Assembly (NCBI RefSeq): GCF_000695625.1
Contig: NZ_JMQI01000067.1
Coordinates: 1 to 54,672, forward strand
Direction: 5' to 3'
Length of the DNA stretch: 54,672 nt
From: Amycolatopsis rifamycinica
Lineage (GTDB): Bacteria > Actinomycetota > Actinomycetes > Mycobacteriales > Pseudonocardiaceae
The notes beneath the pieces were generated by a model, which did not search any database, was not told where the DNA came from, and saw only the letters and a program-made list of their open reading frames with translations. How positions within the stretch are numbered: position 1 is the first letter of the stretch; each line of letters begins with the position of its first letter. Shown here in pieces: positions 6,661 to 15,480 of the stretch. A program made the translations under genes and the position numbers.

Positions 6661-8241
6661 GTGACCGTCACGTTCAATTCCGGCCCTTCCTCGACGTCCG
6701 CGCACGCGGGCCGTCCCGACCGCAAGCCGCGCACCCGCCCGGCCGGCGGCGACATGCTGCGCGAAGACGCGGTCGAGCTCGTGGCCACCAAGACCTTCGC
6801 CGAGCTGGGCCTGCCGGAGCCGCTGCTCCGTGCCCTGGCCGACGCGGGCATCAACAGCCCGTTCCCGATCCAGTCCGCCACCATCCCGGACGCGCTGGCC
6901 GGCCGCGACGTGCTGGGCCGTGCCCAGACCGGTTCCGGCAAGACGCTCGCCTTCGGCCTGGCCATGCTGGCCCGGCTCGACGGCGGCAAGGCCCGCCCGA
7001 AGCGCCCCCGCGCGCTGATCCTCGTCCCGACCCGCGAGCTGGCCATGCAGGTCGCCGACTCGCTGACCCCGCTGGCCAGGGCACTCGGCCTGTGGTGCCG
7101 CACGGCCGTCGGCGGCATGGCCTTCGCCCGCCAGGCGGACGCGCTGTCCCGCGGCGTCGACCTGCTGATCGCCACGCCGGGCCGGCTGTCGGACCACGTC
7201 CGGCAGGGCACCGCGCACCTGGGCGACTGCAACTTCATCGCCCTCGACGAGGCCGACCAGATGGCGGACATGGGCTTCATGCCGCAGGTCCGCGAGATCA
7301 TGGACCTCACCCCGCCGGGGGGTCAGCGGCTGCTGTTCTCCGCGACCCTCGACGGTGACGTCAACCGCCTGGTCAGGCAGTACCTGACCGACCCGGTGAC
7401 GCACTCGGTCGCGCCGTCGACCGCCAGCGTGACGACCATGGACCACCACGTGCTCCAGGTCTCGCACCAGGACAAGCAGGACGTCATCACGCAGATCGGC
7501 GCCCGCGAGGGCCGCACGATCATGTTCGTGCGCACCAAGCACCACGTCGACCGCCTCGCCGAGCGGCTGCGCGAGCAGGGCGTCAACGCGGCGGCGCTGC
7601 ACGGCGGCAAGACGCAGGGGCAGCGCAACCGCGTCCTCGCCGACTTCAAGGAAGGCCACACCCCGGTGCTGGTCGCCACGGACGTCGCCGCGCGCGGCAT
7701 CCACGTCGACGACATCTCGCTGGTGCTGCACGTCGACCCGGCGGCCGACCACAAGGACTACCTGCACCGCGCGGGCCGCACGGCGCGCGCCGGGGCGTCC
7801 GGGGTCGTCGTCACGGTGGCCACGCACGACCAGCGCCGGATGGTCCGCCGGCTGACCGACCGCGCCGGCGTGCGCGCGGAGTCGACGACGGTCCGCCCGG
7901 GCGACGCCGAGCTGTCCCGCATCACCGGCGCCCGCGAGCCCAGCGGCGAGCCGGTGGTCGAGCGGCGGCGTGAGAGCCCGCGTCGTGGCGGCGGTGGCTT
8001 CCGCGGTGACCGCGGCAGCTTCGGCGGCTCGAGCCGCGGCGGCGAGCGCGGCGGCTACAGCCGTGGCGGCGAGCGCGGCCACGGCGACCGTGAACACGGT
8101 GGCGACCGCGGCGGTTACCGCGGTGGCGACCGCGAAGGTCGTCCCGGCGGCTTCGGCGGCCGTGGCCGTCAGCCCCGCTCGGGCAACGGCGGTGGCTACG
8201 GCCGCCCGAGCCGTGGCCCGCGTCGCGGCTACGACAGCTGA
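6661..8241 (+). CDS. DEAD-box ATP-dependent RNA helicase with RGG-rich tail
   Basis: 526 residues. All helicase motifs are in order: Q-motif (FPIQSATIPDAL), motif I AQTGSGKT, Ia PTRELA, Ib TPGRL, II DEAD in LDEADQMADMGF, III SAT, V ATDVAARGIH, VI HRAGRTARAG. After about residue 430 a 90-residue tail is almost entirely Gly/Arg/Ser (GGYSRGGERGHGDRE type), an RGG region that binds RNA nonspecifically and is typical of RhlE/CsdA-like actinobacterial helicases. The GTG at 6661 was chosen because helicase homology begins shortly after it and GAGAGG lies upstream; an in-frame ATG at 6460 would add 67 residues without homology. Likely functions are ribosome assembly, RNA decay and cold adaptation. 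It is followed by a strong terminator. Confidence 0.93.
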   Translation: MTVTFNSGPSSTSAHAGRPDRKPRTRPAGGDMLREDAVELVATKTFAELGLPEPLLRALADAGINSPFPIQSATIPDALAGRDVLGRAQTGSGKTLAFGLAMLARLDGGKARPKRPRALILVPTRELAMQVADSLTPLARALGLWCRTAVGGMAFARQADALSRGVDLLIATPGRLSDHVRQGTAHLGDCNFIALDEADQMADMGFMPQVREIMDLTPPGGQRLLFSATLDGDVNRLVRQYLTDPVTHSVAPSTASVTTMDHHVLQVSHQDKQDVITQIGAREGRTIMFVRTKHHVDRLAERLREQGVNAAALHGGKTQGQRNRVLADFKEGHTPVLVATDVAARGIHVDDISLVLHVDPAADHKDYLHRAGRTARAGASGVVVTVATHDQRRMVRRLTDRAGVRAESTTVRPGDAELSRITGAREPSGEPVVERRRESPRRGGGGFRGDRGSFGGSSRGGERGGYSRGGERGHGDREHGGDRGGYRGGDREGRPGGFGGRGRQPRSGNGGGYGRPSRGPRRGYDS

Positions 8242-8252
8242 TCGTCTTCTTT

Positions 8253-8286
8253 CGGAAGCCCCGGACCACTCGGTCCGGGGCTTCCG
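8253..8286 (+). terminator. Strong hairpin terminator after the helicase gene
   Basis: Perfect 15-base stem (8253-8267 with 8272-8286) closed by the tetraloop ACTC, 11 bases after the stop, followed by GCGTTTCC. It separates the helicase from the bioF-type gene. Confidence 0.85.
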
Positions 8287-8341
8287 GCGTTTCCAGGCCC
8301 GCTTGGCGAACCTTCGAGCGCCGGATGGGAGACTGCGGGAC

Positions 8342-9517
8342 GTGACTACGCCGCCGACGCCCCCGCCCGACGAGGTTTTCGACTGGCTCGACGCCGAGGC
8401 GGAGAAGCGGGCGAACGCGGGACTCGTGCGGCAGCTGCGGCCGCGGCCCGCGCGGGCCGACGAGCTGGACCTGGCCGGCAACGACTACCTCGGGCTGGCC
8501 CGCGACAAGCGCGTCGCCGGCGCCGCCGCGGCCGCCGCATTGCGCTGGGGCGCCGGGTCGACGGGCTCCCGGCTGGTCACCGGATCGACCGAGCTGCACA
8601 CGGAACTGGAGCTGGAGCTCGCCCGGTTCTGCGGCGCGCAGGCGGCGCTCGTGTTCTCCTCCGGCTTCACCGCGAACCTCGGTGCGGTGACGGCGCTGTC
8701 GGGGTCCGAGTCCGCGATCGTCACCGACAAGTACATCCACGCGTCGCTGATCGAGGGGTGCCGGCTGTCGCGGGCCGACGTCGCCGCGGTCGCGCACTCG
8801 ACGCCGTCGGCGATCAAGCACGCGCTGGAGACCCGCCGCAAGCCGCGGGCCCTGGTGGTGACCGACTCGGTGTTCTCCGTCGACGGCGACCTCGCACCCC
8901 TCGGCGAGCTGGCCGGCATCTGCCGTGCGCACGGCGCGGCGCTGCTGGTGGACGACGCGCACGGCTTCGGCGTCCTGGGCGAAGGGGGCCGCGGAGCGGT
9001 GCACGCCGCCGGGCTGTCGGGCGCACCCGACGTCGTCACGACGTTGACGCTGTCGAAGTCCCTCGGCGCGCAGGGCGGCGCGGTGGTAGGGCCGCGCCGG
9101 GTGATCAAGCACCTGGTGGACACGGCACGGAGCTTCATCTTCGACACTGCTCTGGCGCCGGCGAGTGCCGCTGCCGCTTTGGCCGCGTTGCACGCGTTGA
9201 AGGAAGAGCCGGGACTGGCGGGGAAGGTCGTCGAGAACGCGGGCAACCTGGCGATGTCGTTGAAGGCGGCCGGGCTGAAGGCGAGCCTGCCGGACGCCGC
9301 CGTGATCTCGGTTCAGGCACCGTCCGCGGAGACGGCGGTGGCCTGGGCGGCGGCGTGTGCCGAGCAGGGGATCCGCGTCGGGTGCTTCCGGCCCCCGTCG
9401 GTGCCGGACGGGATTTCCCGGCTGCGGCTGACCGCGCGGGCCGACCTCACGGAGGCCGACGTGGACCGCGCGGTGAAGGTGATCACCGCGACGGCCCCGC
9501 GCGGCGCGATCGCCTGA
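8342..9517 (+). CDS. bioF: 8-amino-7-oxononanoate synthase-type alpha-oxoamine synthase
   Basis: 391-residue fold-type I PLP enzyme. BioF condenses L-alanine with pimeloyl-ACP or -CoA in biotin synthesis. Visible features are NDYLGLA near residue 45, the GSTGSRLVTGS glycine loop, DSVFSVDGDLAPL, the cofactor-binding DDAHGFGVLG and the Schiff-base lysine in LTLSKSLGAQGG (Lys239). Length agrees with BioF (about 385-400). The GTG start at 8342 gives a normal N-terminus. No bioA, bioD or bioB is adjacent, so it is either part of a dispersed biotin pathway or a related synthase (KBL/ALAS-like) of other specificity. BioF is favoured by overall similarity. Upstream a terminator isolates it; downstream it faces an inverted repeat array and a convergent gene. 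Confidence 0.8.
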   Translation: MTTPPTPPPDEVFDWLDAEAEKRANAGLVRQLRPRPARADELDLAGNDYLGLARDKRVAGAAAAAALRWGAGSTGSRLVTGSTELHTELELELARFCGAQAALVFSSGFTANLGAVTALSGSESAIVTDKYIHASLIEGCRLSRADVAAVAHSTPSAIKHALETRRKPRALVVTDSVFSVDGDLAPLGELAGICRAHGAALLVDDAHGFGVLGEGGRGAVHAAGLSGAPDVVTTLTLSKSLGAQGGAVVGPRRVIKHLVDTARSFIFDTALAPASAAAALAALHALKEEPGLAGKVVENAGNLAMSLKAAGLKASLPDAAVISVQAPSAETAVAWAAACAEQGIRVGCFRPPSVPDGISRLRLTARADLTEADVDRAVKVITATAPRGAIA

Positions 9518-9533
9518 GCCGTACCGGAACGGA

Positions 9534-9666
9534 CGACACGCGTGATTCCCCAGCCGACACGCGTGATTCCCCAGCCGACACGCGTGGGCCGGGGGTGCCT
9601 GCCGTGTCGACCCTTCAATCACGCGTGTCGACCCTCCAATCACGCGAGTTGACCCGCTGATCACGG
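9534..9666. repeat. Inverted array of 21-bp repeats (three units forward, three units reverse)
   Basis: Units of exactly 21 bases start at 9534, 9555 and 9576 (the third keeps about 11 bases) and share the core GACACGCGTGATT. After a spacer, units at 9604, 9625 and 9646 carry the reverse complement core AATCACGCGTGTC, the last one degenerate and running over the stop codon of the acetyltransferase. The spacers after the core differ between arms (CCCCAGC versus GACCCTTC/GACCCTCC), so the arms are not one simple inversion. The array fills the whole gap between two convergent genes. Confidence 0.85.
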
Positions 9667-10092
9667 GCGGCGGCGCATCTTGATGTGGGGGATTCCGTCG
9701 TCGTCGAGGTACTCCGGGCCTTCCGCGACGAAGCCGTAGCGGGCGTAGAAGCCCTGGACGTACGTCTGGGCGTCCAGGACGTACTCGCCCGGGACAGTCA
9801 GGGCCGCGTCCATCAGGCGGGCCGCCAGGCCGGTGCCGCGGGCGTGGGCGGCCGTCACCACGCGGCCGATGCGGCGGATGCCGCCCGGGTCGAGCAGGAC
9901 GCGCAGGTACGCCAGGACCGATCCGGCCTCTTCGAACCACAGGTGACGGGTGTCCGGGAGCAGGTCACGGCCGTCGAGTTCCGGGTACGCGGCCTTCTGC
10001 TCCACGACGAACACGTCGACGCGCAGGCGGAGGATGTCGTGCAGCTGGGCGGCGGTCAGCTCGGGACCGGTGGCGTCGTGCAGGGTCGGCAT
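9661..10092 (-). CDS. ElaA-like GNAT N-acetyltransferase
   Basis: 143 residues, the usual ElaA length. It matches the ElaA subgroup of GNATs: LHDILRLRVDVFVVEQ near the N-terminus, YPELDGRDLLPDTRHLW, the acetyl-CoA loop GRVVTAAHARGTGLAARLM, the strand ending LDAQTYVQGFYARYGF, and the closing DDDGIPHIKMRR, where ElaA has EDGIPHI. The start ATG at 10092 gives exactly this N-terminus; the upstream open frame overlaps the protease gene and is noise. The substrate of ElaA proteins is unknown. The secreted protease gene lies 17 bases upstream on the same strand, so readthrough is likely. The last codons run into the 21-bp repeat array. Confidence 0.88.
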   Translation of the reverse strand: MPTLHDATGPELTAAQLHDILRLRVDVFVVEQKAAYPELDGRDLLPDTRHLWFEEAGSVLAYLRVLLDPGGIRRIGRVVTAAHARGTGLAARLMDAALTVPGEYVLDAQTYVQGFYARYGFVAEGPEYLDDDGIPHIKMRRRP

Positions 10093-10109
10093 ACCCCTGC
10101 TTAGCACGC

Positions 10110-10934
10110 TCAGCCGAGGAGGCGCGGCTTGGCCTGGGCCTCGATGTCGTCGGCGTACGTCGAGACGCGCGTGTAGACGCCCGGCCTGTTCGCCTTCGCG
10201 CAGCCGTCGCCGAAGGAGACGATGCCGATCAGCGTGTCCCCGACCACGAGCGGGCCGCCGGAGTCGCCCTGGCAGGCGTCGACGCCGCCCTCGGCGTAGC
10301 CCGCGCACACCATCGTGCGCTGGTCGTAGACGTCGTAATCCGTCCGGCATTCGCTGTCCGAGACCACCGGGACCTGGGCGCTGCGCAGGTAGTCGGACCG
10401 GGCGCCGCCGTCGGCGATGCGGCCCCAGCCGAGCACCGTCGCCTGGGTGCCCTTCGCGTACAGCCCCGCGTCACCGCTGTCGGGCAGCTTCGCGGGCCGG
10501 TAGCCGAACTGGCCGCGGACGGTCAGCACCGCGACGTCGCCGCCCTTCGTCGGGTCGGTGTAGCCCTGGCTGACCCAGACCTTCGAGACGCCGAGGACCT
10601 GGCCGTCGCCGGTGCGCTTGTCCTCGCGGCCGGCCACGACGCGGATGTCCTGCTTGGCCACCGCCTTGGCGCAGTGCGCCGCCGTCGCCACCGACGTGGA
10701 GCTGACGATCACCGCGCCGCAGAACTGGTTGCCGCCCGCGTCGGTCAGGTACACCGCGTACGGGTGGTCGGCCAGGGAAGCCTTTTCGCCGCCGACGATC
10801 CGTGCCTGGTTGCCCGACCCGGCGGCGCCCGGGTCCGCCGCCGCCGTGCCGGCCACCACCGGGACGGCGAACGCGGCGACCGCGAGGAGCGCGCCGCTCG
10901 CGAACAGCAGGGATCGGCGGAACTTCACGGACAT
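10110..10934 (-). CDS. Secreted trypsin-like serine protease (S1 family)
   Basis: 274 residues. A signal peptide (basic MSVKFRRS, then LLFASGALLAVAAFAVPVV, Ala-rich cleavage region GTAAA) is followed by a short pro-segment and the mature start RIVGGEKA, matching the IVGG activation site of S1 proteases. The triad is His87 (TAAHC), Asp133 (GGDVAVL) and Ser225 (GDSGGP). Asp in VDACQGDSGG, six residues before the Ser, predicts trypsin-like cleavage after Arg/Lys. Cysteines are placed for the usual disulfides. The start is supported by the AAAGGGGAAG ribosome site. It is exported through Sec as a zymogen, as in streptomycete trypsins. It is divergent from an M15 peptidase lipoprotein gene. Confidence 0.93.
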   Translation of the reverse strand: MSVKFRRSLLFASGALLAVAAFAVPVVAGTAAADPGAAGSGNQARIVGGEKASLADHPYAVYLTDAGGNQFCGAVIVSSTSVATAAHCAKAVAKQDIRVVAGREDKRTGDGQVLGVSKVWVSQGYTDPTKGGDVAVLTVRGQFGYRPAKLPDSGDAGLYAKGTQATVLGWGRIADGGARSDYLRSAQVPVVSDSECRTDYDVYDQRTMVCAGYAEGGVDACQGDSGGPLVVGDTLIGIVSFGDGCAKANRPGVYTRVSTYADDIEAQAKPRLLG

Positions 10935-11096
10935 GGGACTTCCCCTTTTCGACGCAGCACGGAGCAAAGCACTCGGCACCCGGACAACTCCGGTGCGTGA
11001 ACGACGTGCGCTCAATACCCTAAGCCGAGGGGGCCCAAAACGGTGTCACTGGAACGGGTGGTCTCCGCCCGGGGCCGCTTCTGCCAAGCTGACCGG

Positions 11097-11975
11097 ATGC
11101 GGCGGACAGCGGCGGTGTGGGCGGCGCTGGTCCTCACGCTCAGCGGGTGCTCGCCGGCCCCGCCGCCGGCCCCGGGCCCCGCACCAGCGGCACCGGCGCC
11201 GGCGACGAGCGCGGCGAGCACCACGGCCGCAGCGACGAGCGCGGCGAGCACCACGGCCGCGGTGCCGCGCACGCCCGCCGTCCCCTGGCCGGTGGGGGCC
11301 CGGCCGCTCCCCCGTCGTCCCGACGGCTTCGGCGAGGTCGAGCCGACGCCACCCGAACTGGTGAATCGGGCACTTCCGACAAAAGACCTCCTGCCGCCGC
11401 CGACGGGCGAGGAGTACGCCTCGACGATCAGCGCGGTGCCCGCCGCCGTCCTCGCGCGCAGCACCTGGCAGCCCACCTGCCCGGTCAAGGCGGGCGACCT
11501 CCGCTACCTGACGATGTCCTTCCGGGGCTTCGACGGCCGCGCGCACACCGGCGAAATGCTGGTGAACGCCTCCGCCGCGGCGAGCGTCACGAAGGTTTTC
11601 GGGCAGTTGTTCGCCGCCCGCTTCCCCATCGAGGAGATGCGCGTGACCGGCCCGGCCGAGCTGACCGCGCCCCCGACCGGAGACGGCAACACGACCAGCG
11701 CGTTCGTCTGCCGGCCGGCGCGCGGGCAGACGACCTGGTCGGCGCACGCCTCCGGGCTCGCCGTCGACGTCAACCCGTTCTGCAACCCCTACACCCAGGG
11801 CGACCTCGTGCTTCCCGAGCTGGCGTCGGCGTACGTCGACCGCTCGCGTCGGCGGCCCGGCATGGTCCTGGCCGGCGACGTGACCGTACGCGCGTTCGCC
11901 GCGATCGGGTGGAGCTGGGGCGGGAACTGGCGCCGCCCGGTCGACCGGATGCACTTCACCGCCACCGGCCGTTGA
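11097..11975 (+). CDS. Lipoprotein with M15-type D,D-/L,D-peptidase domain
   Basis: 292 residues. A type II signal ends in the lipobox LTLSGC, with Cys18 as the lipidation site. Then comes a Pro/Ala/Thr-rich linker containing an exact tandem duplication (ATSAASTTAA twice). The C-terminal domain carries the M15 zinc-peptidase pattern SAHASGLAVDVNPF, with His217 and Asp224, and a distal DRMHF with His286, the usual H-D-H ligand set, plus the GWSWGGNW segment seen in phage endolysin-like M15C peptidases. Predicted role: cell-wall cleavage at the outer face of the membrane. The ATG at 11097 was chosen because it precedes the signal peptide. It is divergent from the serine protease gene. Confidence 0.85.
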   Translation: MRRTAAVWAALVLTLSGCSPAPPPAPGPAPAAPAPATSAASTTAAATSAASTTAAVPRTPAVPWPVGARPLPRRPDGFGEVEPTPPELVNRALPTKDLLPPPTGEEYASTISAVPAAVLARSTWQPTCPVKAGDLRYLTMSFRGFDGRAHTGEMLVNASAAASVTKVFGQLFAARFPIEEMRVTGPAELTAPPTGDGNTTSAFVCRPARGQTTWSAHASGLAVDVNPFCNPYTQGDLVLPELASAYVDRSRRRPGMVLAGDVTVRAFAAIGWSWGGNWRRPVDRMHFTATGR

Positions 11976-12071
11976 CCACGTAAGACGACGTTAAGCACAA
12001 CGGGGAACACTCACCTGTGCGAGGCGGTTGGCTAGGGTGGAACGACCGGAACCGGACCCGCGGAGGATGCA

Positions 12072-13466
12072 GTGCCCCACTACGACCTGGTGATCGTCGG
12101 GACGGGATCGGGGAACTCCATCCTCGGCCCGGACTTCGCCGGCAAGAAGACGGCGATCGTGGAGAAGGGCACTTTCGGCGGCACCTGCCTCAACGTGGGC
12201 TGCATCCCGACGAAGATGTTCGTGTACGCCGCCGACGTCGCGTACACGCCTTCGCACAGCTCCAAGTACGGCGTCGACGAAGAGCTGAAGGGCGTGCGCT
12301 GGCGCGACATCCGGGACCGGGTCTTCGGCCGGATCGACCCGATCGCCGCGGGCGGCGCGGAGTACCGCCGCAGCCACGAGGACAACGCGAACGTCGACGT
12401 CTACGAGGGCACGGGCCGCTTCACCGGCCACAAGGAGCTGCGCGTCAGCTTCGGCGACGGACGTCCCGACGAGGTGCTGACCGCCGACGAGTTCGTGCTC
12501 GCCGCGGGCGGGCGCCCGGTCATCCCGGACATCCCGGGCCTGGACGGCGTCGAGTACCACACCTCCGACACCGTGATGCGGCTCGACGAGCTGCCGGAGC
12601 GGATCGTCATCCTCGGCGGCGGGTACATCGCGGCCGAGTTCGCGCACGTCTTCGCCTCCTTCGGCGTGCGGGTCACGCTCGTCAACCGCTCCGGACGGCT
12701 GCTGCGCTCGGAAGACGAGGACGTCAGCGCGCGCTTCACCGAACTGGCCGCCGAGCGGTTCGACGTCCGCCTCGACCGCAAGACCGTGCGGGCGCGCCGG
12801 ACCGAGAACGGCGTCGCGCTGGACCTCGAGGGACCGCAGGGTGCCGAGACCGTCGAGGGGGACGTGCTGCTGATCGCCACCGGCCGGAAGCCGAACTCCG
12901 ACCTGCTCGACGTCGCCGCCACCGGAGTGACCACAATGGACAGTGGGCACGTCGTGGTCGACGCCTACCAGCAGACCGCGGTCGAAGGTATCTACGCCCT
13001 CGGCGACCTGTCGTCGCCGCACGAGCTCAAGCACGTCGCGAACCACGAAGCCCGCGTGGTGCAGCACAACCTCCTGCACCCGGACGAGCGGATCACCGCC
13101 GACCACCGGTTCGTGCCGCACGCGGTCTTCACCCACCCGCAGGTCGCGTCGGTCGGGCTCACCGAGCAGAAGGCCCGCGACCTCGGCGTGTCCTATGTGG
13201 TCTCGAAGCAGGACTACGCCGGCATCGCGTACGGCTGGGCGATGGAGGACACCACGGGCTTCGCGAAGCTCCTGGCCGACCCGGCGACCGGCCAGCTGCT
13301 CGGCGCGCACATCATCGGCCCGCAGGCGTCCTCGGTGATCCAGCCGCTCATCCAGGCGATGAGCTTCGGCCTCGACGCGCGGAGCATGGCGCGCGGCCAG
13401 TACTGGATCCACCCGGCGATGCCGGAGCTGATCGAGAACGCGCTGCTGAGCCTGCCCCTGGACTGA
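12072..13466 (+). CDS. mtr: Mycothione reductase
   Basis: 464-residue class I pyridine nucleotide-disulfide oxidoreductase. It reduces mycothiol disulfide with NADPH, keeping the actinobacterial thiol pool reduced. The FAD motif is the diagnostic IVGTGSGNSIL, lacking the usual GxGxxG/A spacing of lipoamide dehydrogenases. The redox pair is GGTCLNVGC (Cys39, Cys44) with IPTKMFVYAADVA, wording specific to Mtr. The NADPH motif is ILGGGYIAAEFAHVFASFG, and the C-terminal catalytic WIHPAMPE contributes His-Glu from the dimer partner. Start GTG with GGAGGA upstream. TAGGGT at 12033-12038 is a plausible -10. This gene alone places the organism among mycothiol producers. Confidence 0.96.
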   Translation: MPHYDLVIVGTGSGNSILGPDFAGKKTAIVEKGTFGGTCLNVGCIPTKMFVYAADVAYTPSHSSKYGVDEELKGVRWRDIRDRVFGRIDPIAAGGAEYRRSHEDNANVDVYEGTGRFTGHKELRVSFGDGRPDEVLTADEFVLAAGGRPVIPDIPGLDGVEYHTSDTVMRLDELPERIVILGGGYIAAEFAHVFASFGVRVTLVNRSGRLLRSEDEDVSARFTELAAERFDVRLDRKTVRARRTENGVALDLEGPQGAETVEGDVLLIATGRKPNSDLLDVAATGVTTMDSGHVVVDAYQQTAVEGIYALGDLSSPHELKHVANHEARVVQHNLLHPDERITADHRFVPHAVFTHPQVASVGLTEQKARDLGVSYVVSKQDYAGIAYGWAMEDTTGFAKLLADPATGQLLGAHIIGPQASSVIQPLIQAMSFGLDARSMARGQYWIHPAMPELIENALLSLPLD

Positions 13467-13504
13467 CCCACCGCGGGCCGGTCGGCGCGCCAACCCGGGG
13501 CGGG

Positions 13505-14227
13505 GTGACGCGTCTTGTGGCTGTGACCGGCGGCAGAGAGCTTTCTTGGGACGGGTGTGTCAACGTTCGCGACCTGGGCGGCCTGGGCCGGGTCAAACCG
13601 CGGGCGGTGGTCCGGATGGAGGCGCCGGCGCGCTTGAGCGAGGCGGGGTGGGCGGCGGCTTGGGCGTACGGGGTGCGCACTGTGGTCGACCTTCGAAACC
13701 CCGACGAGCGCGAGCCGGACCACGCGCCGCGGCCGGCGGACATCACCACAGCGTGCACTCCGCTGGATCCGGTCGGCACACCGTTCTACGAGCGATGGAC
13801 GAAGATCGACAACCTGGGCTCTCCGCTGCACTATCCGGCGTTGCTCGCCGAACACCCCGAGCTGGTGATCTCCGCCGTACGCACGATTGCCAACGCCCCA
13901 CCCGGGTGCGTGGTGTTCCACTGCGTCGGCGGCAAGGACCGAACCGGGCTGCTGACGCTGGTCCTGCTCACGCTGGCCGGAGCGGGGCCGGAGGAGATCA
14001 TCGCCGACTACCTGCTGACCTACGACCGGATGAAGCAGCGTTATGCCGAACTTGGCTTCCGTGACCAGCTCACCGTGGTGACCGAACTCCTCGCGGCCGG
14101 GAACACCACCATCAAAGCGTCGCTGACCTCGACGATCACGGCTTTGATGATGCCCGGCTTCCTGCTCGGCAACGGTCTGTCCGACCGCGAACTCGCCGCC
14201 CTGCAAGCCCGCTTGACCGTCAACTGA
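13505..14227 (+). CDS. Tyrosine-protein phosphatase (PtpB-like, Y_phosphatase3 family)
   Basis: About 240 residues. The active-site P-loop is HCVGGKDRTG with Cys140 and Arg146 (numbered from 13505), and the GKDR variant is characteristic of PtpB/LptP-type dual-specificity and lipid phosphatases. The N-terminal NVRDLGG and RMEAPARLSEAG segments are also typical (NxRDxGG, RSxxLxxLT). There is no signal peptide. Three in-frame GTG starts are possible (13505, 13517, 13523); 13505 is used because a GGGGCGG stretch precedes it, but 13523 would also leave the conserved domain intact. It lies 38 bases after mtr on the same strand. Substrate could be phosphotyrosine or phosphoinositide. Confidence 0.85.
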   Translation: MTRLVAVTGGRELSWDGCVNVRDLGGLGRVKPRAVVRMEAPARLSEAGWAAAWAYGVRTVVDLRNPDEREPDHAPRPADITTACTPLDPVGTPFYERWTKIDNLGSPLHYPALLAEHPELVISAVRTIANAPPGCVVFHCVGGKDRTGLLTLVLLTLAGAGPEEIIADYLLTYDRMKQRYAELGFRDQLTVVTELLAAGNTTIKASLTSTITALMMPGFLLGNGLSDRELAALQARLTVN

Positions 14228-14249
14228 CAACCGCTCCCGTCCACGGCTT

Positions 14250-15467
14250 TCAGACGAAGCGGTGGCGGCCGGCGAGGGCGCCGAAGGTCAGCTGGACGGC
14301 GAGCAGGCCGAGCAGCATGGCCAGCGGCACCGTCCAGCCGCCCGCGAGGTCGTGCAGCAGGCCGAACAGGAACGGCCCGAGCGCGGCGAACAGGTAGCCG
14401 AAGCCCTGCGCCATCCCGGACAGCCGGGCGGTGTCGGCGCCGGTGCGCGCGCGCAGCGCGATCACGGTCAGGGCCAGGGAGAACGTGCTCATCCCGAGCC
14501 CGACGAGGATGCTCCAGAGCAGCGGCGACCACGACGGCGCGAGCATCAGCCCGAGGGTCCCGGCGACGCCGAACACGCCCAGCCCGACGATCCACCGGCT
14601 CTGCCCGCGCTGCCGGGCCGCCATCGGCGCGACGACGAGGCTGATCGGCACGGCGATCAGCGAAACCAGGCCGAACAGCAGCCCGGCGTCGTCGCGCGGC
14701 ACGCCCGCGTCCATCAGCACCTGCGGGAACCAGCCCATCGCGGCGTAGGCGTAGAACGCCTGCAGGCCGAAGAAGGCGGTGACGATCCAGGCGAGCCGGT
14801 TGCGCAGCAGCGACCGGCCGCCTTCGGCCCCGACGGCGGGCCGCGGGGCCCGGCCGGTGCCGCGGGCTGCGAGAATCCACGCCAGCAGCGCGACGACGGC
14901 CAGCACCGCCCAGCCGCCCAGCGCCGGGCGCCAGCCGCCGAGGGTGTCGCCGAGCCGCGGGGTCACCGCCGACCCGAGTGCGCCGCCACCCTGCAGCGCG
15001 GCGGTGTAGACGCCGGTCAGCACGCCGATGCGAGCCGGGAAGGAGTCCTTGATGACGACCGGGATGAGCACGTTGATCAGGGCGATCCCGGCGGTGGCGA
15101 CGAGCGTCCCGCCGAGCACCACGACCGGTCCGTCGAGCACGCGCAGCACGAGCCCGGCGGCGAGGGCGGCCAGCGCGATCGCGATGGCGACGCCGATCCC
15201 GGCCCGGCGCGCGAGCAGCGGCGCGGCCAGCCCGGCACCCGCGAAACAGAGCGTCGGCAACGTCGTGAGCACGCCCGCCCAGACGACGGAAGCGCCCAGG
15301 TCCTGGCGCATTTCGGCGAGCATCGGCCCGACGCCGGTGATGGCCGGGCGCAGGTTGAGGGCGGTGAGCACCACCGCGACCGCGAGCAACGCCCCGGCGG
15401 CGACCACGCCCGGCGTCCGCAGCTCCACGGCGCCGTCGAGTTCGGGTTCACGGTGTTCGACGCGCAT
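14250..15467 (-). CDS. MFS transporter, CynX/NimT family
   Basis: 405 residues with about 12 hydrophobic helices. The first helix ends in the diagnostic LTALNLRPAITGVGP, found in CynX/NimT-type transporters (LRPAxTxxGP), and a second helix carries GGGALGSAVTPRLGD. The start ATG at 15467 precedes a short acidic N-terminus. Family members export cyanate, nitroimidazoles or small organic solutes; the substrate here is unknown. It is divergent from a FadR-type regulator with only 48 bases between starts, so that regulator most likely represses it. It converges with the phosphatase gene. Confidence 0.88.
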   Translation of the reverse strand: MRVEHREPELDGAVELRTPGVVAAGALLAVAVVLTALNLRPAITGVGPMLAEMRQDLGASVVWAGVLTTLPTLCFAGAGLAAPLLARRAGIGVAIAIALAALAAGLVLRVLDGPVVVLGGTLVATAGIALINVLIPVVIKDSFPARIGVLTGVYTAALQGGGALGSAVTPRLGDTLGGWRPALGGWAVLAVVALLAWILAARGTGRAPRPAVGAEGGRSLLRNRLAWIVTAFFGLQAFYAYAAMGWFPQVLMDAGVPRDDAGLLFGLVSLIAVPISLVVAPMAARQRGQSRWIVGLGVFGVAGTLGLMLAPSWSPLLWSILVGLGMSTFSLALTVIALRARTGADTARLSGMAQGFGYLFAALGPFLFGLLHDLAGGWTVPLAMLLGLLAVQLTFGALAGRHRFV

Positions 15468-15480
15468 GCCCGCTACTCTC

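Noticed and set aside
5944..8481. 845-codon minus-strand ORF across the helicase
   Set aside because: Low-complexity Ala/Arg/Val sequence antisense to helicase motifs.
9534..9666. CRISPR array
   Set aside because: Units are contiguous without unique spacers, are only 21 bases long and switch orientation midway; no cas genes.
13505..13523. Fixing a single start for the tyrosine phosphatase
   Set aside because: Three in-frame GTG codons are all possible; sequence alone does not decide, so 13505 is only a working choice.
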